Below the pieces are notes generated by a model, which searched no databases, was not told the DNA's origin, and worked only from the letters and a program-made list of their open reading frames with translations. Positions 8,749-18,368 of a stretch of DNA of 64,000 nt are shown here, one piece after another; the first letter of the stretch is position 1, and each line of letters starts with the position of its first letter. The DNA lies in contig NZ_BJMK01000006.1 of the NCBI RefSeq assembly GCF_006539125.1, forward strand, positions 1-64,000, given 5' to 3'. The position numbers and the translations under genes were made by a program. Source of the stretch: Gluconobacter sphaericus NBRC 12467 (GTDB lineage Bacteria > Pseudomonadota > Alphaproteobacteria > Acetobacterales > Acetobacteraceae).

Positions 8749-10367
8749 CCCGCCCTGTCCGTCCTTTTCCAGGCCTGATCCGGGTCACACTGTATTCGGC
8801 CCCTCTGCTACTTTCGGCCTGCGCCACACAGGCTCTGGACAGCGCGCCCGCAGCACCCGACCGACCGTGGCAGCCCAATATCGCGGCCAATGGTGAAATT
8901 CTGCCCGGCAAACACAATCCGCATGCCCTGAACCTACCGGCCGGATACACCTTGCCATCAAATACGCAAATCCGCGTGCGTCCCCCTGCCCCGAAAATTA
9001 CGGTGCAGAACGGGCATGCCTATTCGCTGGCGGAACTGATCGATATTGCGCAGTCCGCTAATCCGGAAACACGCCGGGCCTGGAACCTTGCCCGGGATTC
9101 TGCTCTGGCAGTTGGCATTGCCCGTAGCGCCTACCTGCCCCGCCTGACCGCAACCGTGGTGGGCGGCTATAGTCACAGTCGCAATGACGGCGCAAACCCG
9201 ACAATCAGCAATGCAGGCGCGGCCGAAGGGATCGTCAATTCGGGCCTGAGCGGGCTGGAAAATGCGCTGGGCGGCGTGCGCAACAACACTTCGGGCGCAG
9301 GTGAAGTTCAGACGCTTGGCATGGAGTGGCTGCTGTTCGATTTCGGTAAGCGCGAAGCCGTCATCGAGGCCACGAAACAGGCACAGATCGCCAGCAACGT
9401 TCTGTTTACCGCCGCCCATCAGAAGATCATCTACGGCGTGACAACGGCCTATTACACCCACGCTGCCGCCGCAGGCCGGGTGCGGCTCCTGCGTCAGGCG
9501 CGGGACAATGCGCGTTTTGTGGAAGCCTCCGCGGAAGCCCGACTGCATCAGGGCCAGGGTACGATCGTCGATGTCTCACAGGCACGGCAGGCGACGGCCC
9601 AGACGGAACTACGGCTCGTCCAGGCTGAAGGTGACGAGGAAAATACCCGGCTGGAATTACTCAACGCCATCGGCATTTCTCCTGCCACGAATCTGGAAAC
9701 GCTGGATATTTCCGGCCGCCCCCTCGCTTTGGATGACATGCGCCTGACAGATGCGTTCGTACAGCAGGCTGTCTCGCGCAGGCCGGACGTTCTGGCCGCC
9801 TATGCCAATGCCAAGGCCGCAAAAAGTCGGGTTCAGGCAGCGCGCAGCGAGTTCCTGCCGAAAATCTTCATGACGGGCAACGTAGCCTACACCACCGGAC
9901 GTCTGGCGCTGTCTTCCATTCCCGGCGTGGGGAGCGAGGCGCCGCCGACGCTCAACCTGTCCAGCAATGCCTTCAGCAGCCTGATCCTCGGCGGCATTAC
10001 CGTACCAATCTTTGACGGCGGAACCCGGGCCGCCCTTCTGAAACAGGCACAGGACCAGTCTGACAGTGCGGATGCGACCCTGCGGCAGACTGTGGACAGT
10101 TCAGTCAAGCAGATCGTCGCTGCGGAAAATGCCCTCCGCACCAGCCTGAGCGCCTATGCCGCATCTGGCAGGCTCGAAACGGCCGCGCGCACCAGTTTTG
10201 AGGCCTCGTCCGCCGCCTATCGCAGCGGCGTAGGCTCCCTGACCCAGACCAGCATTGCCCAGAACGGCTATCTGGACGCGACCCTCAGTCATTCGGATGC
10301 CTATTATGCCGCGCTGATTGCGGCGGCCGGACTGGCCTTCGGGACGGGATCGCTCAGCAGGGAGTAA
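8745..10367 (+). CDS. mdtP: NodT-family outer-membrane efflux lipoprotein
   Basis: The 540-aa product has a lipobox LLLSAC (Cys26) and the repeated TolC-like helical domains: the first repeat around LAELIDIAQSANPETRRAWNL, and the second with QQAVSRRPDVLAAYANAKAA, the motif that marks NodT/OprM proteins. It begins with the ATGA overlap to the FUSC gene and completes a ytcA-mdtNOP tripartite pump. A strong hairpin with a T-run follows 19 nt after the stop. Confidence 0.88.
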   Translation: MTRPVRPFPGLIRVTLYSAPLLLSACATQALDSAPAAPDRPWQPNIAANGEILPGKHNPHALNLPAGYTLPSNTQIRVRPPAPKITVQNGHAYSLAELIDIAQSANPETRRAWNLARDSALAVGIARSAYLPRLTATVVGGYSHSRNDGANPTISNAGAAEGIVNSGLSGLENALGGVRNNTSGAGEVQTLGMEWLLFDFGKREAVIEATKQAQIASNVLFTAAHQKIIYGVTTAYYTHAAAAGRVRLLRQARDNARFVEASAEARLHQGQGTIVDVSQARQATAQTELRLVQAEGDEENTRLELLNAIGISPATNLETLDISGRPLALDDMRLTDAFVQQAVSRRPDVLAAYANAKAAKSRVQAARSEFLPKIFMTGNVAYTTGRLALSSIPGVGSEAPPTLNLSSNAFSSLILGGITVPIFDGGTRAALLKQAQDQSDSADATLRQTVDSSVKQIVAAENALRTSLSAYAASGRLETAARTSFEASSAAYRSGVGSLTQTSIAQNGYLDATLSHSDAYYAALIAAAGLAFGTGSLSRE

Positions 10368-10385
10368 GGCTCCAACGCACAAAGC

Positions 10386-10419
10386 CTGCCGGGGGGGGGT
10401 AGCCCCACGGCAGATTTTT
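10386..10419 (+). terminator. Rho-independent terminator of the mdt operon
   Basis: CTGCCG plus a G9 run, loop TAG, then CCCCACGGCAG and ATTTTT form a strong stem with a T-tract immediately after mdtP. Confidence 0.8.
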
Positions 10420-10514
10420 CCGCCGTCGCGCAGAGAGACAGAGTTGCTTCCTACCTGAACGCAGGTCGGTTCAAGACTTATGAGAAGCCTGTCCGCCCTT
10501 ACGACCGGCTTCCG

Positions 10515-10640
10515 AGGTCCTTTTATAATTACTTAAATATAAAAAATAATATTTATTATGGATTAATATTTAAAATATCAAACCAACAACAAACAACTCA
10601 TTTAAATGAAGTATTTATTTTCGTCACTCCTAATAACCAC
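10515..10640. other. AT-rich intergenic block
   Basis: This ~125-nt stretch is overwhelmingly A/T (runs such as TTAAATATAAAAAATAATA), unlike the GC-rich surroundings. It contains no gene I can support. It sits between the mdt terminator and a decayed nucleotidase gene and may be imported DNA, or the former promoter region of that gene. Confidence 0.6.
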
Positions 10641-10669
10641 CTCTTTACCTTACTTCCCGAACGTCCTAT

Positions 10670-11213
10670 GATCTCCTTCCACCTGCGTCTAGCCGTCAAT
10701 ATGGATGGTGTCCTAGCCAATGCAGCCTCTGCACAACGTGCTCAGTTCCGCAAAACCGCGGCTATGAGTGGAGCGATGTCGAACTGCGCGGACGCCGCTT
10801 CAGGGATCTTGTGTTTCCTAAAGACTATGCGGTCATGGGAACCGTGCTGCATCAGGGAGATTTCTTTGCTTCACTCATCGGCATGCCCGGCGCAAAGGAT
10901 GCCATTTCTATCCTGTGTGAGACCTACAAAATGTTCATCACAACCGCCGCCATGGAATATTCGACGTCCTGTACGACCAAATTCGCCTGACTGAAGGAAT
11001 ACTCTTCCTGCATTTTACCGCTGAACATCGTTTTGTACGGCGGCAAGAGCATTCTGGCCGGCCGATGCGGCGATCAATAATAACCAGCGCCACTTCAGGC
11101 GGTTTTACGGTCAGAGCATGCTTTTCACTGCCTTTCACAACGCACTAAAAACCAGAAGCCCGCGCACGGATAACTGGCAGGATGTTCTGAAGAGCATGGA
11201 TCGGATTGATGAA
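10670..11213 (+). pseudogene. Decayed 5'(3')-deoxyribonucleotidase (NT5C-like HAD phosphatase)
   Basis: Three frames must be joined to read the protein. Frame one gives FHLRLAVNMDGVLANA and QFRKT. From 10762 another frame continues GYEWSDVELRGRRFRDLVFP, DYAVMGTVLHQGDFFASLIG and MPGAKDAISILCETYKMFIT up to a stop at 10988-10990. From about 11065 a further frame gives AINNNQRHFRRFYGQSMLFT, AFHNALKTR and TDNWQDVLKS. The HAD nucleophile motif DxDG is mutated to NMDG. The pieces match the usual domain order of bacterial NT5C-type nucleotidases, so this is a single-gene ruin with at least two frameshifts and a lost catalytic Asp. Confidence 0.8.
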
Positions 11214-11373
11214 GACCGAAAAAATCGGCCACATCTGTGTCTTTCAGGAAACAGCCAGGGACAAAGCGCATTAGATGAAGCACTGAAGCAGGCGAATCAT
11301 TTTGACACTGAGTGCCAAAATGTAGAGAGGGGAGTCCAGCTACACGATATAGATCGATCGGGACTGACCGCTT

Positions 11374-13581
11374 ATGAAATCCGCACGCCTGCTGCTTTGT
11401 CTCTTCTCCGGATCTGTATTGAGCAGTATGCCAGCCTTTGCAGCGGAGACACAACCGGCTTCCAAGCAAAAAGCGGCAAATTCCGCTATACCGACCAAAG
11501 CCGCCCCTGCCGCCCCGAAAGCTGAGAACATCACGGTTCATAGCCGCAACGGCACCGGTACAGCCGCCGATTACCGAACCAAGAACGTAGCACTCGGACC
11601 GCTTGGAACGCGCTCTGTTCTTGATACACCCATGTCCATCATGGTTGTTCCACATGATGTGCTGGTGAACCAGCAGGCGCGCAACATCAACGATCTCGTG
11701 GCCTACGTCCCGTCCGCACAGCTTGAGATGCGCGGCGATCCAAACACCAGCCGTCCGCAATCCCGCGGTTTTGAAGGTGATGTGATTTCCAACACCCGCA
11801 TGGACGGGCTGAACATGGTCATTACCACACCTTATGCGGCCGAGCAGTTCGACAGCCTTCAGGTTCTCAACGGTCTGGCGGGCGCGCTTTACGGCCCCCA
11901 GAACCCGGCCGGCACATTCGATTTCACGCTCAAGCGCCCCACGGACCGCATGACCGAGCGCTTCGTCGTAGGTACGGATTCCATTGGGGCGCCCATGGAA
12001 AGCGCCGATGTCTCCGGGCGAGTCGGCAAAAACAAGTGGTTCGGCTATCGCCTGAACCTGCTGAACCAGAACGGCGAAGGCTATGTCGAAGGCTCGCATC
12101 TACGGCGTGATCTCGTCAGCGGCGATTTCGACATTCACCTGTCGCCCAAGACCGTTATCCAGATCGATGCCAGCCAGTACACCTATGCCGAACGCGGCTA
12201 TCCGGGTGGTTTTGCCTACAGCACTGCGATCCAGCTGCCCCAGGCACCGGATCTGAGTCAAAAGGGTTATGGCCAGCCGCAGGCGGGCTACAACATGGAA
12301 ACCGATACGGCCATGGCCAAGATCATCCATAACTTCAACGACAACTGGAGCCTCAAGCTCGGCGGCCTTTGGCAGAACGCCGCACGTAACGTGTTCAGCA
12401 CGTCCAACCAGCTGCTCAATTCCGCAGGTCTGTACAAACAGACGATCTCCGCGGCCCTTACGGCTAATGATTTCGTCGCGGGCAGCAACATGGCCTACCT
12501 GAACGGCAAGTTCCGCACCGGTCCCCTGCGCCACCAGATCGAGGTTGGCACAAACGGCTACATGATGGGGAACTACAACCCCACCTCCTCCACCGGAACC
12601 CTGACTTTGGGTGAGGCCACGATCGGTCATCCCAAGAGCTTCGCCAGCGCGCAGCCTTATTATTCCGGTCGGTACAAATCCGCCGACACGATGAACCAGT
12701 CGCTTCTCGCAGGCGATACCATTTCGCTTGGAAAACACTGGTCGATCATGGGCTCTCTCGCCTGGACCTGGCTGAGCACGAACAACTATGCCAAGACGGG
12801 CACCAAGACGTCCAGCTACACCCGCTCAGCGGCATTCAGCCCGATGACGAGCCTTCTCTATAAGCCGACTGACAACCAGACCATCTATTTCACCTGGGGC
12901 AAATCGCTGCAGGCCGGTACCATCGCACCTGCCGGATCGGTCAACGTCAATGAAGTGACGGCGCCGCTGCGTTCGGAAGAATATGAAGTTGGCTACAAGA
13001 TCCTGATCGCCAAGCGCATGCAGGTGAACATCGCCGGCTTCCGCATGTCTCGTCCGTACGGCTTCACAGACCCCGTCACGAAGGTCTATGCCAATTACGG
13101 TCTGCAGCGGAACTACGGTGTCGAGTTCCAGGCTTCCGGCAACATCACCGACGATCTGACCTTCCTCGGTGGTATGACCTGGCTGGATGCGCAGATGCTG
13201 GGTACGGGATCATCACTGACGACCAACAAGCAGGTCGTGGGCGTACCACCGCTGATGGCGAACGCACTGCTGGATTACCGCCTGCCGTTTCTTAAAGGTG
13301 CCGCAGTCAACGCCAATGTCCATTACATGGGCCGCCGTGCCGCCAACGTGTACAACACGACCTTCGCGCCGTCCTATGTCACGCTGGATCTGGGTGCACG
13401 TTATGCAACCCATGCTTACGGCCAGCCCCTGGTGTTCCGTTTCGGCGTGAACAACGTGACGAACCAGAGCTACTGGGCATCCGTCTATCCTTCGAGCATC
13501 AATGGTGTAAGCACGGCCACGAACTCGGCGGTCGCCGGTCTGCCACGCACCTATCACTTCAGCATCGAACTGGACCTTTGA
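11374..13581 (+). CDS. TonB-dependent siderophore-type receptor
   Basis: This 735-aa outer-membrane receptor has a signal peptide (MKSARLLLCLFSGSVLSSMPAFA). It has an Ala/Pro/Lys-rich linker, a possible TonB box at ENITVHS, and a plug domain with TPMSIMVVPHDVLVNQQARN, PQSRGFEG and LNGLAGALYGPQNPAGTFDF. The 22-strand barrel ends with the aromatic FSIELDL. The SIMVV and GLAGALYG motifs place it among ferrisiderophore receptors of the FhuA/FoxA type, but the ligand cannot be read from sequence. No Fur box was recognised. A TetR regulator follows convergently 19 nt away and need not regulate it. Confidence 0.9.
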   Translation: MKSARLLLCLFSGSVLSSMPAFAAETQPASKQKAANSAIPTKAAPAAPKAENITVHSRNGTGTAADYRTKNVALGPLGTRSVLDTPMSIMVVPHDVLVNQQARNINDLVAYVPSAQLEMRGDPNTSRPQSRGFEGDVISNTRMDGLNMVITTPYAAEQFDSLQVLNGLAGALYGPQNPAGTFDFTLKRPTDRMTERFVVGTDSIGAPMESADVSGRVGKNKWFGYRLNLLNQNGEGYVEGSHLRRDLVSGDFDIHLSPKTVIQIDASQYTYAERGYPGGFAYSTAIQLPQAPDLSQKGYGQPQAGYNMETDTAMAKIIHNFNDNWSLKLGGLWQNAARNVFSTSNQLLNSAGLYKQTISAALTANDFVAGSNMAYLNGKFRTGPLRHQIEVGTNGYMMGNYNPTSSTGTLTLGEATIGHPKSFASAQPYYSGRYKSADTMNQSLLAGDTISLGKHWSIMGSLAWTWLSTNNYAKTGTKTSSYTRSAAFSPMTSLLYKPTDNQTIYFTWGKSLQAGTIAPAGSVNVNEVTAPLRSEEYEVGYKILIAKRMQVNIAGFRMSRPYGFTDPVTKVYANYGLQRNYGVEFQASGNITDDLTFLGGMTWLDAQMLGTGSSLTTNKQVVGVPPLMANALLDYRLPFLKGAAVNANVHYMGRRAANVYNTTFAPSYVTLDLGARYATHAYGQPLVFRFGVNNVTNQSYWASVYPSSINGVSTATNSAVAGLPRTYHFSIELDL

Positions 13582-13600
13582 GGAGGTCCAGCCCAAACTT

Positions 13601-14230
13601 TCAGCCGGAACTCAGGGGGAAGTCGTCCTGCCATAGCAGGGGCTGGAGCGTGAACGTCTGACGCAGGATGGCTTCCAGATCGGATTTGCCTTCGGTTTTC
13701 ATCCATTCGTCCAGTGCGGTCCGGAACGTCGCAATCGCCGTCCGAGCCAAAAGACGGGCCACGAGGGACGGCATTTCGGTCGCGGGCAAGCGGGCGATCA
13801 GGGCATTGGCCAGCGTCTCTTCCCATTCGGAATATCGGCGCAGGGCCATATCTCTCAGGGCCGGCGTCCCTTCCACGAGCCTGACAACAGCATAAGCATC
13901 CATTCTGTCGGACGAATAACACGCCACGACTGGCACCAGTCCGGCCAGAACGGCATCCTGCAACGAAACATCCAGCGGTACATCGCGTATGGCCTCGGTC
14001 AGGATCGTGGTCACGCTGCTGGTCCAGGCCAGGATGATGTCCGCCTTGCCTGGGAAATAACGAAACAGCGTCCGCCGCGAAATTTGCGCGGCTTCCGCAA
14101 TCTCGTCGACCGATGTTTCCTCGTAACCATAGGTCGAGAACAGGCGCATGGCCTCCCGCACCAGTGCGGCGTGGGTGCGGTCCTTCTTGCGCTGCCGGAG
14201 CGGCCCATCCTGTTCTGCGTCAGTCGTCAT
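13601..14230 (-). CDS. TetR/AcrR-family transcriptional regulator
   Basis: The 209-aa protein has the TetR DNA-binding region at residues ~15-65: ALVREAMRLFSTYGYEETSV, then ISRRTLFRYFPGKADII. The variable all-helical ligand domain fills the rest. Its start overlaps by 11 nt the end of the upstream hypothetical gene, so the two are probably cotranscribed. The target and effector are unknown. The adjacent TonB receptor and hypothetical gene are the obvious candidates to test. Confidence 0.88.
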   Translation of the reverse strand: MTTDAEQDGPLRQRKKDRTHAALVREAMRLFSTYGYEETSVDEIAEAAQISRRTLFRYFPGKADIILAWTSSVTTILTEAIRDVPLDVSLQDAVLAGLVPVVACYSSDRMDAYAVVRLVEGTPALRDMALRRYSEWEETLANALIARLPATEMPSLVARLLARTAIATFRTALDEWMKTEGKSDLEAILRQTFTLQPLLWQDDFPLSSG

Positions 14231-14693
14231 GCCGTCCAGTTATCCCGAAGTCCCCAAGGAGCATAGACCCGATCTGAAAAACCCTTCCGGGCACAAGCCT
14301 GTAACGGGCGCGCACGAGAACGTCATTTTCAAGCTGTTGCCGGACCGCCACAAGATCTCCGATCCCGGGCAAAACTGCGACTTCGCGGAAAAACGGGCGC
14401 CTGCCAACCACACGATCCTGAAACACCTGCGCCAGAACCATGGCCACCGGGTCACGCGTACAGCAAAGACAGCCAGCCGCATGCTGTTTCATGAAAGGCG
14501 AGGCTGTCGGAATATCGACCACATCCCCCCACCCACCATCCACCCCCGGATCACCGATGAGCAGGGCGTCGCGTCTGCGCTCTTTGGACCACTCCGCCGG
14601 ATCGGACAGGAGGGTCAGCGGGATCAGTGCAGTGCCGGAAGACGTCATACGATCTTCTGTAGCAGCCTTGCGTAGCGCGGGCAGTATTTTCAT
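14220..14693 (-). CDS. Hypothetical protein with GCLCC motif
   Basis: ATG 14693, preceded by an AGAGG ribosome-site-like sequence, gives a 157-aa soluble protein. I cannot name it with certainty. A conserved-looking core reads AAGCLCCTRDPVAMVLAQVF followed by FREVAVLPGIGDLVAV. The CxCC cluster resembles the metal-binding CxCC box of G3E GTPase (CobW-type) companions, but there is no P-loop, so a GTPase role is not supported. It overlaps the TetR gene by 11 nt and is divergent from metH, which lies 129 nt away. Confidence 0.6.
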   Translation of the reverse strand: MKILPALRKAATEDRMTSSGTALIPLTLLSDPAEWSKERRRDALLIGDPGVDGGWGDVVDIPTASPFMKQHAAGCLCCTRDPVAMVLAQVFQDRVVGRRPFFREVAVLPGIGDLVAVRQQLENDVLVRARYRLVPGRVFQIGSMLLGDFGITGRHDD

Positions 14694-14822
14694 GGTGCTG
14701 CCTCTTTGCCGGAGGAGAGCCGTTTTGCTACACCCTCCTGTCCCTGACCGTGTATAGAAGCGCAAGCCCGATCCCGGCTCCGATATCCATTCCCTCATCC
14801 ACAACTACAGAGCGTTCTGCCC

Positions 14823-17800
14823 ATGTCCTCACGTCCCCATCTGCTTGACGCCCTCGCCGATCAGGTCCTGCTGTGTGATGGCGGGATGGGATCGCGTGTG
14901 CAGATGCTGGATTTGGAAGTCGAGCGTGATTACTGGGGACAGGAAAACTGCACGGAAATCCTGAACCTTTCGCGCCCCGAGCTCGTCCGCGAAATCCATC
15001 GCGGCTATTTCGAAGCCGGCGCGGACATGGTGGAGACGAACACGTTCGGTGGCTCCATCGTCACGCTGGCGGAGTTCGGGCTGCAGGACCGTACACGCGA
15101 AATCAACCGTACGGCTGCGACGCTGGCCCGCGAAGCCGCTGAGACGTTTTCGGATAGCCGCCACCGCTATGTCATGGGCTCCATCGGTCCGGGCACGAAA
15201 CTGCCGACGCTGGGCAACATTTCCTATGACGATCTGGAATCCGGTCTGGTCGAACAGTGCCGCGGCCTGATTGATGGCGGCGTTGACGGGTTCCTGATCG
15301 AAACGTGTCAGGACACACTTCAGATCAAGGCAGCCGTGAACGCCGCCAAGATTGCGCGGATCGAACTCGGTTCGGATGCACCGATCTTCGTGCAGGTCAC
15401 GGTCGAGACCACGGGCACGCTACTGGTCGGCCCCGATATCGCCGCGGCCGCCACCACCGTTCAGGCGCTGGACGTCCCCTCGCTCGGCCTGAACTGCGCG
15501 ACCGGCCCGCAGGAAATGGGCGAGCATGTGCGCTGGCTGTCCGAAAACTGGCCTGGCCTGATTTCCATGCAGCCCAATGCCGGCCTGCCCGAGCTTGTGG
15601 ACGGCAAGACCGTCTACCCGCTCAGCCCCGAAGAAATGGCTGTCTGGATGGAGCGTTTCGTCAAGGAGGACGGGCTCAACCTGATCGGCGGCTGCTGTGG
15701 CACATCCACACCGCATATTCAGGCACTGGACGGGATGCTGCATCGCCTTGGCGGCACGAAACTGCGCCCTGCCCCGGTCAAGCGCAGTACGATCTGGATG
15801 CCGTCGGTCTCCAGCCTCTATACGCAAACGCCGCTGCGTCAGGAGAACAGCTATTTCTCCATCGGCGAGCGCTGCAATGCGAACGGCTCCAAGAAATGGC
15901 GTGAGCTTCAGGAAGCCAATGACTGGGACGGCTGCGTCGCCATCGGGCGTGAGCAGGCCGCCGAAGGCTCCAACGCGCTCGATATTTGCACGGCATTCGT
16001 GGGACGCGATGAAGTCCGCGAAATGAACGAGGTCGTCACGCGCTTCACGTCGTCCGTGAATGCGCCACTGGTGATTGACTCGACTGAGACCCCCGTCATT
16101 GAAGCCGCGCTCAAGCTGCATGGCGGCAAGCCGATCATCAACTCGATCAATTTCGAAGACGGTGAAGAACAGGCGCATGCCCGCATGAAGCTGGCCCGCA
16201 AGTTCGGCGCGGCGATGATTGCACTGACGATCGATGAAGTCGGCATGGCGAAGGAGCCTCAGGACAAGCTGCGTATCGCCGAGCGACTGGTTGATTTCGC
16301 CTGCACCCAGTATGGCCTGCCGCAATCCGATCTGATGATCGACCCGCTGACCTTCACCATCGCGACGGGCGTGGAAGACGATCGCAAGCTCGGACAGTGG
16401 ACGCTTGAAGGCATCAAGCTAATCCGCGACAAGTTCCCCGACATCCAGATCATTCTCGGCCTGTCGAATATTTCCTTCGGCCTGAATCCGGCCGCGCGTG
16501 CTGTGCTGAATTCGGTGTTCCTCGACCATGCCGTCAAGGCGGGCATGACGGGCGCGATCGTGCATGTCTCCAAGATCCGTCCGCTGCATCTGATTGCGGC
16601 GGAAGAGGTCAAGGTCGCGGAAGACCTGATCTTCGACCGTCGCACCGAAGACTACGATCCGCTCCAGAAGCTGCTGGAACTCTTTGCTGGCCGTAAAGCC
16701 GCCGATGCCGTCAAGAAGCGTCGTGCGGAAACCCCTGCGGAACGTCTGAAAGACCGGATCGTGGATGGTGACCGCAAGGGCATCGAACAGGATCTCGAAG
16801 ACGCGATGGCGGAAATGCCGCCGCTCGATATCATCAACAATGTTCTGCTCGACGGCATGAAGGTCGTGGGCGAGCTGTTTGGTTCGGGCAAAATGCAGCT
16901 CCCGTTCGTGTTGCAGTCCGCCGAAACGATGAAGACCGCCGTCGCCTGGCTTGAACCACATATGGAGCGCACGGAAGGCCAGCATCGCGGCACGATGGTG
17001 CTCGCCACCGTCAAGGGTGACGTGCACGATATCGGCAAAAACCTCGTGGATATCATCCTGACTAATAACGGCTACCAGGTTATCAATCTGGGCATCAAAG
17101 TACCGCTTGCGGACATGATTGCGGCCGTGAAGGAACATAAGGCCGATGCGTTGGGCATGTCCGGGCTTTTGGTAAAGTCCACGGTCATTATGCGTGAAAA
17201 TCTTGCAGAAATGCACCGTCAGGGCTTTGACGTTCCGGTCATCCTCGGTGGCGCGGCGCTGACGCGCAATTACGTCGAGGAAGAATGCGCGCGCTCCTAT
17301 GGCGCAGGTGAGCCGGGACGCGTGGCCTATGCGCGCGACGCGTTCGATGGTCTGGGCCTGATGGACAAGATCGCCAATAAGGAAATCGACAGCTATCTCG
17401 GCGCGATCCAGACGCGCCGGGCCAGTCAGGCAAGCCGCAAGACCGAACGTGCGCCCGAAACTGCTGAGACGCGCGGCTTCGGCATTGTAGACCGTGAGGC
17501 CGCGAAGGCGCGGCGTGAGCGTATTTCCGGCTCCGAACCTGTGATCACGCCGCCGTTCTGGGGTGCACGCGTTTTGGAAGCCACCCCGAATGCGGTTCTG
17601 CCGTTCCTGAATGAGCGCTCGCTATACCAGTTTCAGTGGGGCTTTCGTAAACAGGGCCGCTCGCTCGACGAATTCATGGAATATGCCAAGATCGAGCTGC
17701 GCCCCGTTCTCAAGCGCATGCTGACGCTGAGTGCTGAACAGGACATCATCAAGCCGCAGGCGATTTACGGGTACTGGAAGGCAGCGGGCGACGGGAACGA

Positions 17801-18329
17801 TCTCGTGCTGTTTGAAGAGGACGGCAAGACAGAAGCTGCACGTTTCACCATGCCGCGCCAGCCCAAGGATGACGGCGAGTGCATCGCCGATTTCGTCCGC
17901 GATATCAGCGATGACGTACGCGATGTGGTCGGGCTTCAGGTCGTAACCGTTGGGCAGAAAGCGTCCGATCTGGCGCGCGTGTGGTTCGAGGAAAACCGCT
18001 ATCAGGACTATCTGTACCTGCATGGTCTGTCGGTCGAAATGGCGGAAGCCATGGCGGAATACACCCACAAGCGCATCCGCGCCGAACTGGGTTTTGCCAG
18101 CGAAGACGATCGCGACATGGAGAAGCTGCTGTCGCAGTCCTATCGCGGCTCGCGCTATTCCTTCGGCTATCCCGCCTGTCCGCGGCTTGAGGATCAGGAA
18201 CCGATCCTGAAAATGCTCGATGCCGAACGCATCGGCGTGTCGCTCTCGGACGGCTATCAGCTTCATCCCGAACAGTCGACATCCGCGCTTGTAATGCTGA
18301 ACCCGCGGGCGAAATACTTCACCGTCTGA
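14823..18329 (+). CDS. metH: Cobalamin-dependent methionine synthase
   Basis: The full-length 1168-aa enzyme transfers the methyl group of 5-methyltetrahydrofolate via cobalamin to homocysteine. The homocysteine domain (about 1-325) has LNCATGP and the zinc-binding GGCCGTS. The pterin domain runs from about 350 to 620 (SIGERCNANGS, then DSTETPV). The B12 module has the cap region and the ligand motif GDVHDIGKN near residue 733. The C-terminal S-adenosylmethionine-dependent reactivation domain (about 900-1168) has RGSRYSFGYPACPRLEDQ and LNPRAKYF. All modules are present. No cobalamin riboswitch was recognised in the short upstream region. purU follows 39 nt downstream. Confidence 0.97.
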   Translation: MSSRPHLLDALADQVLLCDGGMGSRVQMLDLEVERDYWGQENCTEILNLSRPELVREIHRGYFEAGADMVETNTFGGSIVTLAEFGLQDRTREINRTAATLAREAAETFSDSRHRYVMGSIGPGTKLPTLGNISYDDLESGLVEQCRGLIDGGVDGFLIETCQDTLQIKAAVNAAKIARIELGSDAPIFVQVTVETTGTLLVGPDIAAAATTVQALDVPSLGLNCATGPQEMGEHVRWLSENWPGLISMQPNAGLPELVDGKTVYPLSPEEMAVWMERFVKEDGLNLIGGCCGTSTPHIQALDGMLHRLGGTKLRPAPVKRSTIWMPSVSSLYTQTPLRQENSYFSIGERCNANGSKKWRELQEANDWDGCVAIGREQAAEGSNALDICTAFVGRDEVREMNEVVTRFTSSVNAPLVIDSTETPVIEAALKLHGGKPIINSINFEDGEEQAHARMKLARKFGAAMIALTIDEVGMAKEPQDKLRIAERLVDFACTQYGLPQSDLMIDPLTFTIATGVEDDRKLGQWTLEGIKLIRDKFPDIQIILGLSNISFGLNPAARAVLNSVFLDHAVKAGMTGAIVHVSKIRPLHLIAAEEVKVAEDLIFDRRTEDYDPLQKLLELFAGRKAADAVKKRRAETPAERLKDRIVDGDRKGIEQDLEDAMAEMPPLDIINNVLLDGMKVVGELFGSGKMQLPFVLQSAETMKTAVAWLEPHMERTEGQHRGTMVLATVKGDVHDIGKNLVDIILTNNGYQVINLGIKVPLADMIAAVKEHKADALGMSGLLVKSTVIMRENLAEMHRQGFDVPVILGGAALTRNYVEEECARSYGAGEPGRVAYARDAFDGLGLMDKIANKEIDSYLGAIQTRRASQASRKTERAPETAETRGFGIVDREAAKARRERISGSEPVITPPFWGARVLEATPNAVLPFLNERSLYQFQWGFRKQGRSLDEFMEYAKIELRPVLKRMLTLSAEQDIIKPQAIYGYWKAAGDGNDLVLFEEDGKTEAARFTMPRQPKDDGECIADFVRDISDDVRDVVGLQVVTVGQKASDLARVWFEENRYQDYLYLHGLSVEMAEAMAEYTHKRIRAELGFASEDDRDMEKLLSQSYRGSRYSFGYPACPRLEDQEPILKMLDAERIGVSLSDGYQLHPEQSTSALVMLNPRAKYFTV

Positions 18330-18368
18330 GGACGGCAGACTTTAAATAAAGACGAGAAAAGACACTCC

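Noticed and set aside
10391-10399. G9 homopolymer as a phase-variation tract
   Set aside because: It lies after the mdtP stop and is part of a terminator stem. No reading frame would be switched by its length.
11214-11373. Fur box or riboswitch controlling the TonB-dependent receptor
   Set aside because: No GATAAT-type hexamer array or other recognisable element was seen in the upstream 160 nt.
14694-14822. Cobalamin or SAM riboswitch before metH
   Set aside because: The gap is too short for a cobalamin riboswitch, and no conserved B12-box or SAM-riboswitch core was seen.
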